Of a DNA stretch of 64,000 bases, positions 51,412-60,143 are shown one piece after another. The position numbers and the translations under genes are program-made. The stretch covers positions 2,170,001 through 2,234,000 of the forward strand of contig NZ_OCSR01000002.1 in NCBI RefSeq assembly GCF_900230185.1. Reading direction: 5' to 3'. This DNA is from Burkholderia sp. OK233. Lineage in GTDB: Bacteria; Pseudomonadota; Gammaproteobacteria; Burkholderiales; Burkholderiaceae. Below the pieces are notes generated by a model that made no database searches, was not told the origin of the DNA, and saw only the letters and a program-made list of their open reading frames with translations. Within the stretch, counting starts at the first letter, position 1; each line of letters starts with the position of its first letter.

Positions 51412-54023
51412 GCCGCTTCAGCTCCGACGGACGCCCGCTTGCCGGCGAGTTGCTGCAGGTCTTCGACGATCTGCTTCTGCGACATCATGCTCAGGTCGAT
51501 GACTTCTCGCGCCTGGGCGACGTAATAGGCCAGCTGCTCGTCACTGCGCGCGAGGGACTTGTCCAGCGCGGCTTCGATACGCTGCAGATGCGCGACCAGC
51601 GTGGTGTTCGATTCGCCGAACACCTGGACGGCCGCGCCGAATGCTTCGCCGAGGCTCGCCACTTCGACGGCGCTGCCGGTGACCTGCGCGGCCACCGCGC
51701 CCAGCTTCCCGGTCTCGAGTTCGACCTTGTCGGTGAAACGGGTGCCGACACGATCCAGCAGATCCGCTGACGTGGCAACGAGCGCGTCGACGGCTGTGCG
51801 CTGTTCGGTGGAGGCGTGGTTGACTGCATCGAGCAGGGTTTCCAGCGTCGCCAGCAGGCGGCTACGCTCGTCCAGCATCGCGGTGTCGCGGACCATGCTG
51901 TCGGAGAGCTTCTGACGCAATTCGGCAACGACTTCGGCTGCGGCCTTCGGTGCTTCCGACGCGGCTTGCACAAGCTGGCCGATCTCGGCGATTGTGCTGC
52001 TCGCGTGCGCTTGCGTCTGGGCCGAGATGTCGTGTGCGGTTTGCGCCAGCGTGTCGCAGATCTCCTGCTGCCTGCTCGCGCTGCGCGTGCCGGCCTGCTC
52101 CCACTCTTTGCTCAACGTCGTGGCCATGGAGCCGAGTGTCTCGGTCCAGGTGGTTAACCGCTGCTGATCTCGCGCGGCGAGTTCCGCCTGCAAGTCTGCG
52201 GCAGCCTTGGGGGCATCCGCCGCCACTTGCACGAGCCGGTCGATCTCGGCGATCGTGCTGCTCGCGTGTGCCTGAGTTTGAGCGGAGATGTCGCGCGCGG
52301 TTTGCGCCAACACGTCGCAGATCTCCTGCTGCCGGCTCGCGCTAAGCATGCCTGCCTGCTCCCACTCCTTATTCAACGTAGCGGCCATCGAACCAAGCGT
52401 CTCGGTCCAGGCCTCCAGCCGCTGCTGATCTCGCGCGGCCAGCTCCGCCTGCAAGTCCGCCGCGGCCTTGGGCGCTTCCGCCGCCGCTTGCACGAGCCGG
52501 TCAATCTCAGCGATCGTGCTGCTCGCGTGTGCCTGAGTTTGAGCGGAGATGTCGCGCGCGGTTTGCGCCAGCACGTCGCAGATTTCCTGCTGCCGGCTCG
52601 CGCTAAGCGTGCCCACCTGCTCCCACTCCTTGTTCAACGTAGCGGCCATCGAACCAAGCGTCTCGGTCCAGATCGCCAATCGTTGCTGGTCTCGCGCGGC
52701 CAATTCCGTCTGCAAGTCCGTATGCGATTGACCCACTGCGCGTAGCAGTGACGCCGAGTGCTGCTCGAAGGTTGCAGCGGCCGCCGCCAAAGCTTGCTGA
52801 TTGTGTCCCGCCAGTTTCTCGCCGACCTGTTCTTGCCGTGACAGCGCCTCGTTCCACGCTGCCGACACGCTGCCCGCGGTTGCCTCGAGGCGCGCAGAGA
52901 CGCCTTCCAGCAGGCCGGCCGAGCGTTGCTCGAAAGTCTCGGTGAATCGATCCAGCGACGTGCCCAGCTGCTGGGTGAGCGCCTCGTTCGATCGCTGCTG
53001 CGCTTCCAGCGCTTTGTTCCAGATGCCCGCGACGGTGGTGGTGGTTGCCTCGAATCCAGTCGAGAGTCCATCCAGCTGCCGCTGCACGGCGTGCGTGACG
53101 GTGTCGTGCATCGCGGTCGTCTCGCGCGCGAGACCTGCCAACGTGGCCGCCATGACCGGCTGCAGTGCCGCGCTGGCGGCGCGGGTGCTTTCGGCGACGC
53201 TCTCCTTCAATGACTGCTCCACGGAGGCAGCAAGGCGTGTATAGGTGGCTTCGGCCCTGCCGTGGAAAGCGTCCTGGCTGGCGATCTGCCGCTCGTTCAA
53301 GGCGAGGCTCTGCTGTTCGATGGCCGTCATCATTGCCTGCAGACGATCGACCAGAGTAGGCATCACCTCGGCCTGCCGCTGCAGGAGCTTGAAGCTTTCC
53401 TCGCGTTGATGGGTCTGCGAGTAGATGCGCAAGGTCGTCGCGACTTTCACGTCGAGCATCTGCGCGGCATCGATCCGTTCGCGCCGGCTCAACGCCGAAA
53501 GCAGTCCCAGCATCGCGGAGGTGGCCACACCCGCAATCGAGGTGCCGAACGCGAAGCCCAGTCCCTTGACCGGCGCGCCGAGCGAATCGCGGATAGCCTG
53601 CAGGTCCGTCGCGCTTTCCAGCGCCATGCCGGTGCCTCGCAGGGTCGCCACCATGCCGAGGAGCGTGCCGAGCATGCCCAGCAACACGAGCAGGCCGACC
53701 AGATACGGCGTTAGCGCCGGGCCCGGCAAGGCCACACGCTCGCCCTCGACGCGCAGGCGCACCGCATTGCGCAGGCTGGGATGCAACGGCTCAAGCCAGG
53801 TGCCCAGGCTGGGCGGAGGCCCGGACAGACCCGCGACCGCACGCGCGAGCGTGGACGTGGCCTGGCTGTAGCGCTGCAGTTCGAGCGCGCCCGCCAGGTA
53901 GCAAACGCCGATCAACATCGTGACAGCCAATGCCAGCGCGTTAGAGCCGACGTAGCCGGCACCGATCCAGCACGCCGCGCCCAGACCTACCAGAAAAACA
54001 ACGAGATTGAGATATCTGGACAT
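51408..54023 (-). CDS. MotA/ZorA-like membrane protein with long helical tail (DUF802)
   Basis: 871 residues. Four spans at about 5-22, 28-47, 107-127 and 155-177. The second pair holds the MotA/TolQ/ExbB pattern (LVLLGMLGTLLGMVATLRGT and GFAFGTSIAGVATSAMLGLL). About 690 residues of predicted helical coiled coil follow, with three 87-residue repeats at about 437-697. A channel subunit with a very long cytoplasmic tail is the design of ZorA in the Zorya defence system; MotA itself is far shorter. The ATG at 54023 begins the first span; a longer frame adds 25 doubtful residues. Partner is the OmpA-domain protein encoded next. Confidence 0.85.
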   Translation of the reverse strand: MSRYLNLVVFLVGLGAACWIGAGYVGSNALALAVTMLIGVCYLAGALELQRYSQATSTLARAVAGLSGPPPSLGTWLEPLHPSLRNAVRLRVEGERVALPGPALTPYLVGLLVLLGMLGTLLGMVATLRGTGMALESATDLQAIRDSLGAPVKGLGFAFGTSIAGVATSAMLGLLSALSRRERIDAAQMLDVKVATTLRIYSQTHQREESFKLLQRQAEVMPTLVDRLQAMMTAIEQQSLALNERQIASQDAFHGRAEATYTRLAASVEQSLKESVAESTRAASAALQPVMAATLAGLARETTAMHDTVTHAVQRQLDGLSTGFEATTTTVAGIWNKALEAQQRSNEALTQQLGTSLDRFTETFEQRSAGLLEGVSARLEATAGSVSAAWNEALSRQEQVGEKLAGHNQQALAAAAATFEQHSASLLRAVGQSHTDLQTELAARDQQRLAIWTETLGSMAATLNKEWEQVGTLSASRQQEICDVLAQTARDISAQTQAHASSTIAEIDRLVQAAAEAPKAAADLQAELAARDQQRLEAWTETLGSMAATLNKEWEQAGMLSASRQQEICDVLAQTARDISAQTQAHASSTIAEIDRLVQVAADAPKAAADLQAELAARDQQRLTTWTETLGSMATTLSKEWEQAGTRSASRQQEICDTLAQTAHDISAQTQAHASSTIAEIGQLVQAASEAPKAAAEVVAELRQKLSDSMVRDTAMLDERSRLLATLETLLDAVNHASTEQRTAVDALVATSADLLDRVGTRFTDKVELETGKLGAVAAQVTGSAVEVASLGEAFGAAVQVFGESNTTLVAHLQRIEAALDKSLARSDEQLAYYVAQAREVIDLSMMSQKQIVEDLQQLAGKRASVGAEAA
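51933..52715 (-). repeat. Three tandem 261-bp in-frame repeats
   Basis: Copies run 52455-52715, 52194-52454 and 51933-52193. Each encodes 87 residues beginning LQAELAARDQQRL and containing KEWEQ, SASRQQEICD and AQTARDISAQTQAHASST. They are highly similar in DNA, implying recent duplication or conversion. Copy number could vary between strains and would change tail length by a fixed step. Confidence 0.9.
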
Positions 54024-54033
54024 AGTGTCCCAG

Positions 54034-54798
54034 TTAGCAGGTGCGAAGGGCCGCGAGCAGCCCCTCGACCGGTTGTAAACGAACATCCAGTTCGGCAAGC
54101 AACACGCTCTGCATATCCTTGCGGAACGTGTTCAGCCATGCGCCGGGTGGGGCGGCTGGGACGGGTTTGCCCGTTAGGGCGTCCCCCGAGGCTTCGGCGT
54201 CGGCCAGTGTCTGTTGCTCCGCCTCACGCAAACGCTCGAAGTGCCCCTTGAGCAAGCCGGGCACAGCGGCCAGCAGACTCCGCTCACGCTCGCTGAGCGC
54301 TCGCTCCATCACGGCGTCCACCACCGCAAGCCGGGCCATAGCCGGCGTTCTGGCGGCCAGCATGGCCCGCAGGCGAGCGCGCAGGGTGCCGATGCCCGTC
54401 TCCATCGACTGCTGCATGGAGAGGTAGCGCTGACGAAAAACCGCGTAATCGACCGGCGCATCCACGGGGGCGCCTTGCGGGAGCGCCTGCGCCGCCGACC
54501 CGCGACGCCTCGCGACGGCAAACACGCTATCGCCGACGATGGCATCCGCCAGCGACGCGCGCACGCGGGCGCACTCGCTCTCTTCAGCGTCGCTGAAGGC
54601 GCGTGCGCCGGCGGCGACCGCAGGCGGAGCGTTGCTCAGCGCCGAGGACAACGCGATCGCGTCAGTCCAGCCGAGCCATAGGCTTAGCCGGTCCGAAAGC
54701 GACTGGCTGGATTCGGGAACATCGACGTCCGTCAGGCGAGCAAGTAAACGAATGAGCGCCGGGCCACTGAAAGCTGTGCGCTGTGGGGCTTGCACCAT
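54034..54798 (-). CDS. DUF3348-family protein
   Basis: 254 residues, soluble and helical, beginning MVQAPQRTAFSGPALIRLLARL with a central YAVFRQRYLSMQQSMETGIGTLRARLR. The C-terminus (FRKDMQSVLLAELDVRLQPVEGLLAALR) is amphipathic. It is the first gene of the motor operon, ten bases before the A subunit. The family is of unknown function and co-occurs with DUF802, OmpA and DUF2894 genes. It could be a cytoplasmic partner of the long tail. Confidence 0.8.
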   Translation of the reverse strand: MVQAPQRTAFSGPALIRLLARLTDVDVPESSQSLSDRLSLWLGWTDAIALSSALSNAPPAVAAGARAFSDAEESECARVRASLADAIVGDSVFAVARRRGSAAQALPQGAPVDAPVDYAVFRQRYLSMQQSMETGIGTLRARLRAMLAARTPAMARLAVVDAVMERALSERERSLLAAVPGLLKGHFERLREAEQQTLADAEASGDALTGKPVPAAPPGAWLNTFRKDMQSVLLAELDVRLQPVEGLLAALRTC

Positions 54799-55111
54799 AC
54801 CACCAGAGTCAAAAAAGTCAGCAGTTTACACGCCGACGGGGTGAGGGATGCAGCCCCTTAATGAGTGGGGCGTCTGAGCACGGCATTTCGGCGTGACCGA
54901 CAGGGCACTCGTGGCGCCTGGATTCTGGCCACGAAGGGCAGTATGGCATCCCCCACGTCCAGCCATTTCATCTGCCTGTCATAGCTTCGCGACTAGGATG
55001 CCCTGTCACTTCTGTCGCGCCCTGGTCCGGCACGGCACTCACGGCGCACATCGCGCGGTGCGCTCGCCGTCCGCGTTGCCGACCTTCCACCCCCATACAA
55101 AAACACCCGAC

Positions 55112-56803
55112 ATGACAAACAAGAAAATCGACAAGGATTTGCCGACCGATCAGGGCGCTACCATCGTTTCGCGCCGCGGGTTTCTGAAGTTTGCGGGCGC
55201 ATCGAGCCTCGCGACGGCCGCGGGCACGCTCGCGTCGGCGGCGCGGGCCGCGAACAGTGCGCCCGACGGTACGCCGGAGCAGATCCATCTGACTTGGGGC
55301 AACGATCCGACGAGCGAGGTGACCGTGTCATGGGCGTCGCCGGCGCCGGCGGTGAACCCGCAGGTGCGTCTGAGCAGCGCGGGCGAGTCGAGAGCGACGG
55401 TCCATGGCGTGCAAAGCACCTATACCGATGGCATCAACGGCGAGGTCGTGTTCACTTATCACGCGCGTCTGCGCGGCCTGAAGGCCGATACGAGCTACGA
55501 ATACGAGGTGAGCACCGACAACGACAGCAACGCGGCTCAGCCCTTCACCGCGAGCTTCCGCACTGCGCCCCGCGGCCGCGCGGCGTTTCGCTGGACGAGC
55601 TACGGCGATCTGGCGACGCCCAACACCGGCTGGGTCCTGTCGTCGCCGCAAAGCCGTTTCGCGGTTCAGGCTGTCGAGCGATTTCAGCCGCTGTTCCACC
55701 TGCTCAACGGCGATCTCTGCTACGCCAATCTGAACCCAACGCACCAGCCGGACGTGTGGCGTGATTTCGGCAACAACTGCCAGACCTCGGCGTCGAACCG
55801 GCCGTGGATGCCATGTCCGGGCAATCATGAGCTCGAATTCCACAACGGCGAACAGGGCCTCGCCTCGTATCTCTCGCGCTACACGCTGCCGGAGAATCAC
55901 ACGCGCTTCCAGGGACGATGGTATAGCTTCCGCGTGAGCTCGGTGCTCTTCATTTCGCTCGATGCGGATGACGTGGTCTATCAGGATGCGGCTGCGTTCG
56001 TGGCCGGCCCGAGTCCCCTGGTGCCGGTGGCGAGCACCGGCAATCCGCCGATTCAGCCGGGCACGTCGCTCTATGTGCGTGGATATAGCGAAGGCGAGCA
56101 GACCCGCTGGCTCGAGAAGACATTGCGCCGGGCGGCGGAAGACGACGAAGTCGACTGGATCATCGTGCAGATGCATCAGGACGCGCTGAGTTCATCGAAG
56201 ACCGGCAACGGCTCCGACAAGGGCATCCGCGAAGCCTGGTTGCCGCTGTTCGACCGCTACGGTGTCGATCTGGTGCTGTGCGGGCACGATCATGACTACG
56301 AGCGCAGCTATCCCGTGCGCGGCTGCAATCACAACAAGGGTGCCGATATCGCCACGGGACGCGTGGTGGATACGTTGCAGCCGCGGCCGGTGATGTCGGC
56401 GGTATCGTCGGGGGCATCGACGTTCGAAACGAGTCACGGCACCATTCACCTGATTCTCGGCGGCGGCGGCACGAGCGCGCCGCTAGATGTGTACGGGGTG
56501 GATATCGGCACCGGCTTGCCGCAGGCGCGTATTTTCACGCGGCCGAATCGCCCGGTTGCCGGGACGGCCGCGGGTACTTTCGTGCGTGCCAGCGCGGATG
56601 CCGTCGAAGATGCGGTCTGGTCGGCGCAACGGGACACGGGCACGGGCTACGGTATCGCGGTGTTCGATCATGATCCGGGACATCCGGGTGGCGAGACCAC
56701 GATAACGATGAACTACTATCACGCACCGGGTGCGGATCAAACCCCGACGCAGAACTATGAGTTATTCGAAACGATCGAGTTGAAGAAGAAACGGCGAGGA
56801 TAA
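55112..56803 (+). CDS. Tat-exported purple-acid-type metallophosphoesterase
   Basis: 563 residues. A twin-arginine signal (SRRGFLKFAGA, residues 20-30) is followed by a fibronectin-like N-domain (IHLTWGNDPTSEVTVSWAS). The metallophosphatase core has all five blocks: YGDLATPN, LNGDLCYANLN, PGNHELEF, VQMHQDA, and CGHDHDYERSYP. Such enzymes release phosphate from phosphoesters outside the cytoplasm. The ATG at 55112 fits the Tat signal; a longer frame from 54893 does not. CTGTCAT-like elements upstream (54976, 55003) are poorly spaced for a Pho box. Confidence 0.92.
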   Translation: MTNKKIDKDLPTDQGATIVSRRGFLKFAGASSLATAAGTLASAARAANSAPDGTPEQIHLTWGNDPTSEVTVSWASPAPAVNPQVRLSSAGESRATVHGVQSTYTDGINGEVVFTYHARLRGLKADTSYEYEVSTDNDSNAAQPFTASFRTAPRGRAAFRWTSYGDLATPNTGWVLSSPQSRFAVQAVERFQPLFHLLNGDLCYANLNPTHQPDVWRDFGNNCQTSASNRPWMPCPGNHELEFHNGEQGLASYLSRYTLPENHTRFQGRWYSFRVSSVLFISLDADDVVYQDAAAFVAGPSPLVPVASTGNPPIQPGTSLYVRGYSEGEQTRWLEKTLRRAAEDDEVDWIIVQMHQDALSSSKTGNGSDKGIREAWLPLFDRYGVDLVLCGHDHDYERSYPVRGCNHNKGADIATGRVVDTLQPRPVMSAVSSGASTFETSHGTIHLILGGGGTSAPLDVYGVDIGTGLPQARIFTRPNRPVAGTAAGTFVRASADAVEDAVWSAQRDTGTGYGIAVFDHDPGHPGGETTITMNYYHAPGADQTPTQNYELFETIELKKKRRG

Positions 56804-56861
56804 GCTCAACGCGATCTCACGTGTCGTGATTTGAAGCCGGGCAGTGTCCCCTGCAGACTAG

Positions 56862-58197
56862 CAGGCCGTTGAAATATCCGTCGTTGATGCGCCCAGATGC
56901 ATTACGACGGATGCTGGGTTCGCACTTTTGAAACGCGGAACACGTTGCGGGCATTCGACGTTGCTCGCGGGTTCGCCATATCGATGTTATCCATTGCTTC
57001 CTGCCCCTTAACCGGCAAGTGTGCGCATACGCGTCAGGTTGTAGCCGACCTGCGTCAGCACGAAGAGCTGGTCTACGCGTTCAAGTCCTCGATACATCGC
57101 TTGTCGAATTCGTCCGACTGTCTTGCCCCATCCGAACACCTGCTCAATGCGTTTACGTTTTTGCTGGCTGACCGCGTAACCCGGCCAGCGCGTAGTTCGC
57201 TCGTCAATTGCTGAGCCTCCTGGACGACCATCGTTTTGCGCCACATGCGGCGTGACACGATTCGCGCGACAACTGCCGACGAAGCCGGCGGTGTCGTAGT
57301 TCTTGTCCGCACCGACCGTGATGGCACGCGACGCAACACTCGCGGCATCAGCAAGCATCTGCCCGGCCGCGTCGCGCTCGGCGGTGCCCGTCGCCAGCGT
57401 CACCTGTGCGTTGACCACCAGGCCGTGCCGGTTGTCGGTCAGCACGTGGCCCATATAACAGAGCATCGCTCCGGTTCCTTTGCTCTTACGAAACAGGCGC
57501 GCCTGCTCGTCCGTCGTGGATTGGTGCGTCTCGTTACTGCGCTTCTGTCCATGCCAGTTGTCATTCGGCGCGGGCGGTTCGTCAGGAGGCCTGTCTTCTT
57601 TGTCCGGACTTGCCTTGGGCACAAAGCTCTTGTGCCCGGCCCATGCCTGAATCAACGTGCCGTCGACGCTAAAGTGCTCCCCAGAAAGATATCCGCGCTC
57701 GCGCGCGGTCTCGACTGTCTCGTTGAAGAGCAACACCAGCACATCGTGTTCGAGCAACCGGTCGCGGTTCTTGCTGAACGTCGAGTGGTCCCACACGGTC
57801 CCGTCCATCGGCAGGCCGACGAACCAGCGGAACAACATATTGTAGGAAATCTGTTCCACCAGCATGCGCTCGCTACGAATTGAGTACAGCACCTGCAGCA
57901 AAAGAGCTCGCACCAGCTTCTCCGGCGCAATGCTCGGCCGACCTCCTTTCACGTCAGCCTCGTACATCCGCGCGAACACATCGTCCATGCGTTTAAGCGC
58001 GTCATTGAGCCAGGTGCGAATCGGACGCAACGGATGGTCCTTCGGCACAAAATCGTCCAGCTTCAACACCGTGAACATTGATTCGGTAAAACCATCTGGC
58101 CCACGCATCCGTTCCATCTCGCTCTCATTGATGACATACGTTCAACGTTTACGCCTGCGTTCCGGATGACCGCTACATGAGGTATTTCACCGGCCTG
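56862..58197 (-). mobile_element. Complete IS5/IS1182-like insertion sequence (1336 bp)
   Basis: Terminal inverted repeats of 15 bp (CAGGCCGTTGAAATA at the left, 14 of 15 matching at the right, 58183-58197) flank one transposase gene. A four-base direct repeat CTAG borders the element on both sides (56858-56861, 58198-58201), the expected target duplication. It is inserted in the space between the phosphatase gene and the small gene at 58288. Structure and open frame suggest it is intact and recently mobile. Confidence 0.9.
57008..58117 (-). CDS. DDE transposase, IS5/IS1182-like
   Basis: 369 residues. The N-terminus has the DUF772-type domain (LRPIRTWLNDALKRMDDVFARMY, SERMLVEQISYNMLFRWFVGL). 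Catalytic acidic residues are visible in HFSVDGTLIQAWA, GADKNYDTAGF and RIEQVFGWGKTVG. It moves the surrounding element by cut-and-paste. The frame is open from the ATG at 58117. Confidence 0.93.
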   Translation of the reverse strand: MERMRGPDGFTESMFTVLKLDDFVPKDHPLRPIRTWLNDALKRMDDVFARMYEADVKGGRPSIAPEKLVRALLLQVLYSIRSERMLVEQISYNMLFRWFVGLPMDGTVWDHSTFSKNRDRLLEHDVLVLLFNETVETARERGYLSGEHFSVDGTLIQAWAGHKSFVPKASPDKEDRPPDEPPAPNDNWHGQKRSNETHQSTTDEQARLFRKSKGTGAMLCYMGHVLTDNRHGLVVNAQVTLATGTAERDAAGQMLADAASVASRAITVGADKNYDTAGFVGSCRANRVTPHVAQNDGRPGGSAIDERTTRWPGYAVSQQKRKRIEQVFGWGKTVGRIRQAMYRGLERVDQLFVLTQVGYNLTRMRTLAG

Positions 58198-58287
58198 CTA
58201 GACTCCCATAAATAGACGCGGTAGTCTGTCAGTGTTGGTGACTCTGTTTGGCTATGCTGGTCTTGAACGACAACGTGGAGCCTGCAC

Positions 58288-58599
58288 ATGAACGTGAGCA
58301 CTGAAACGCTGGTGGAACTGCTGCGGGAAGTAGAAGCCGACGACCCGATCGACTACGCGGACCTTCCATTTGGAGAGCAGGAACTCAGGCGGCTCGTCAT
58401 GAGTTCACTTGTCGAGCGTCACCACCAGGTCGAAGCAGGCAACATGTCGATCTCCGACATCCACGCACTGTATCTGCTGAGCACCGCCAAGCTTGTTCTT
58501 GAGAACACGGTGCTCCACGCGAGACTGCTCCTGCTCCAGGGGCAGCAGGTCGACGTACGGTCACTGCTGGCGCCGTTCACCCTCAAAGGCAAACCTTAA
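58288..58599 (+). CDS. Small hypothetical helical protein
   Basis: 103 residues, soluble, rich in helices (TETLVELLREVEADDPIDYADLPF, ELRRLVMSSLVERH). GGAG precedes the ATG. No family recognised with confidence. Its stop overlaps the convergent GlcG-like gene by four bases. The transposon inserted just upstream may have separated it from its promoter. Confidence 0.65.
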   Translation: MNVSTETLVELLREVEADDPIDYADLPFGEQELRRLVMSSLVERHHQVEAGNMSISDIHALYLLSTAKLVLENTVLHARLLLLQGQQVDVRSLLAPFTLKGKP

Positions 58600-59057
58600 A
58601 GGCTGGCCGCCGACTCTGCCACCGGCAGTGCATCGGCACCGGCCTGGGCGACCTGCGCGTCCTGGTCGGAACGCATACCCGACACACCGATCGCGCCGAC
58701 CACGGCGCCGTCGCGAATCAGCGGGATTCCCCCATCTAGTGGCACGAGGTTAGTCATACCGAGCAGGCGCAGATGGAGTCCGCCTTGCGCGAGTGCGTCT
58801 TCGAAAACACGCGTGGGACGCCGGAATCGCACGGCTGTTTCGGCCTTCTGTCTTGCAACGTCGTTACTGCCGAGTTGCGCGCCGTCAAGCTGCTGCTGAA
58901 GCACCAGGTGTCCGCCGCTGTCCACAATTGCAATGACCATCGGCCAACCGTGACGCATCGCCTCCTCTTCGGCTGCACGCGCGACCTGGCGTGCGTCGGC
59001 CAGGTTGAACCGGTCGCTGTATTTCATGGGCATGCCATTCTCGTTTCGTTGGGTCAT
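58596..59057 (-). CDS. GlcG/HbpS-like heme-binding family protein
   Basis: 153 residues of the GlcG/HbpS fold: LADARQVARAAEEEAMRHGWPMVIAIVDSGGHLV, QKAETAVRFRRPTRVF, and a C-terminal GAIGVSGMRSDQDAQVAQAG. Members bind haem or cobalamin or have unknown ligands; GlcG accompanies glycolate genes. The ATG at 59057 has AAAGGAGG six bases upstream, decisive over a longer frame. Divergent from the LysR gene at 59168, its probable regulator. Confidence 0.87.
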   Translation of the reverse strand: MTQRNENGMPMKYSDRFNLADARQVARAAEEEAMRHGWPMVIAIVDSGGHLVLQQQLDGAQLGSNDVARQKAETAVRFRRPTRVFEDALAQGGLHLRLLGMTNLVPLDGGIPLIRDGAVVGAIGVSGMRSDQDAQVAQAGADALPVAESAASL

Positions 59058-59167
59058 TCGTCGCCTCCTTTGGTCCAGTTGGATATCAACATGGCTAGAA
59101 TGTAAGGCGGCGATCAGCTCGCGCATAGCCGCGCGAACCGTCAGAGATTCTTCCAGAAAACGAGAGA

Positions 59168-60070
59168 ATGACGCGCATGAACAAAAACGAATATGAAGTG
59201 CTGCTGGCTATTCTCGACGAAGGAAGTCTGACGGCCGCGGCGCGCTCGCTGGGTCGAACGTTGCAGTCGGTCAGCCGCGCCATTGCCGCGCTCGAGCGTG
59301 AGTTGAACGCGACCTTGTTCCGTCGAACGACACGCCGTGTTGAGCCCACTGCGGCGTGCCTGAAATTCGCCGCGCGAATTCGGCCCGCGCTGGGAGAAAT
59401 CGACGCAGCGCGTGACGAACTCGTCGACCTGGTGACGCAGTTGCGCGGCAGCATTCGCGTCGGCGCACCGACAGCATTCGGGGCTGAATTTGTCTCGCCG
59501 ATTCTTGCGAAGTTTTTGGCGACTCACGAGTCTGTCAGGGCCGAACTCGTGCTCGCCGAGCAGCATCTCGACCTTGCGAAAGCCGACATCGATCTCGCGG
59601 TCCGCCTCGGACGTCTGCCGGATTCGAACTTACGCACGAAACAGGTGGGCACGTTGCGACGGGTGGTGTTCGGCACGCCGGACTATTTCGCCGCGCGCGG
59701 CTACCCGGTCCATCCGTCCGATCTTGCCGCACACGATTGCGTGTTGCGCCAGCACGCAGAGCGTGAAACATGGGCATTCAATCGGGCAGGGGGCGCTGTC
59801 GATGTCACGGGGCGGTTCCGTTCCGCAAGCGCGTTGGCGTGCAATGCGGCGGCCGCGGCTGGCGCAGGTGTCGGCCGGGCACCGATCTTTCAGGTGCAGA
59901 AGCTGCTCGACGCGGGGCAGATCGTGACGGTGCTGGATTCGTTCGAGCCCGAACCCGTACCCGTGCATCTGGTGTGGATGGCGGGCCGTCCGGTTCCGCG
60001 TCGTATCCGCACGTTGATCGACTTTTTGGCAGCTCGTCTTGTTGCCGGAACAGGAGGGGACGCTGTCTGA
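59168..60070 (+). CDS. LysR-family transcriptional regulator
   Basis: 300 residues. N-terminal helix-turn-helix (DEGSLTAAARSLGRTLQSVSRAIAALERE) and a periplasmic-binding-like effector domain with the DsdC/CrgA-type layout (DIDLAVRLGRLPDSNL). It is divergent from the GlcG-like gene with 110 bases between, so it likely regulates that gene and itself. Ligand unknown. Confidence 0.9.
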   Translation: MTRMNKNEYEVLLAILDEGSLTAAARSLGRTLQSVSRAIAALERELNATLFRRTTRRVEPTAACLKFAARIRPALGEIDAARDELVDLVTQLRGSIRVGAPTAFGAEFVSPILAKFLATHESVRAELVLAEQHLDLAKADIDLAVRLGRLPDSNLRTKQVGTLRRVVFGTPDYFAARGYPVHPSDLAAHDCVLRQHAERETWAFNRAGGAVDVTGRFRSASALACNAAAAAGAGVGRAPIFQVQKLLDAGQIVTVLDSFEPEPVPVHLVWMAGRPVPRRIRTLIDFLAARLVAGTGGDAV

Positions 60071-60143
60071 GCGCCCTGTGAGGAGAGATCGCACCTTCTC
60101 CTGTCGACTGTTTGCGCATGACCGGATCAGAGCCGCACGCGCA

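Noticed and set aside
50764..54798. Calling the motor operon a complete Zorya defence system
   Set aside because: ZorC, ZorD or ZorE effectors are absent; only the A and B subunits resemble it, so the system is reported as ZorAB-like only.
54976..55018. CTGTCAT/CTGTCAC elements upstream of the phosphatase as a Pho box
   Set aside because: The repeats are 27 and 9 bases apart instead of 11, so they do not form a proper PhoB site.
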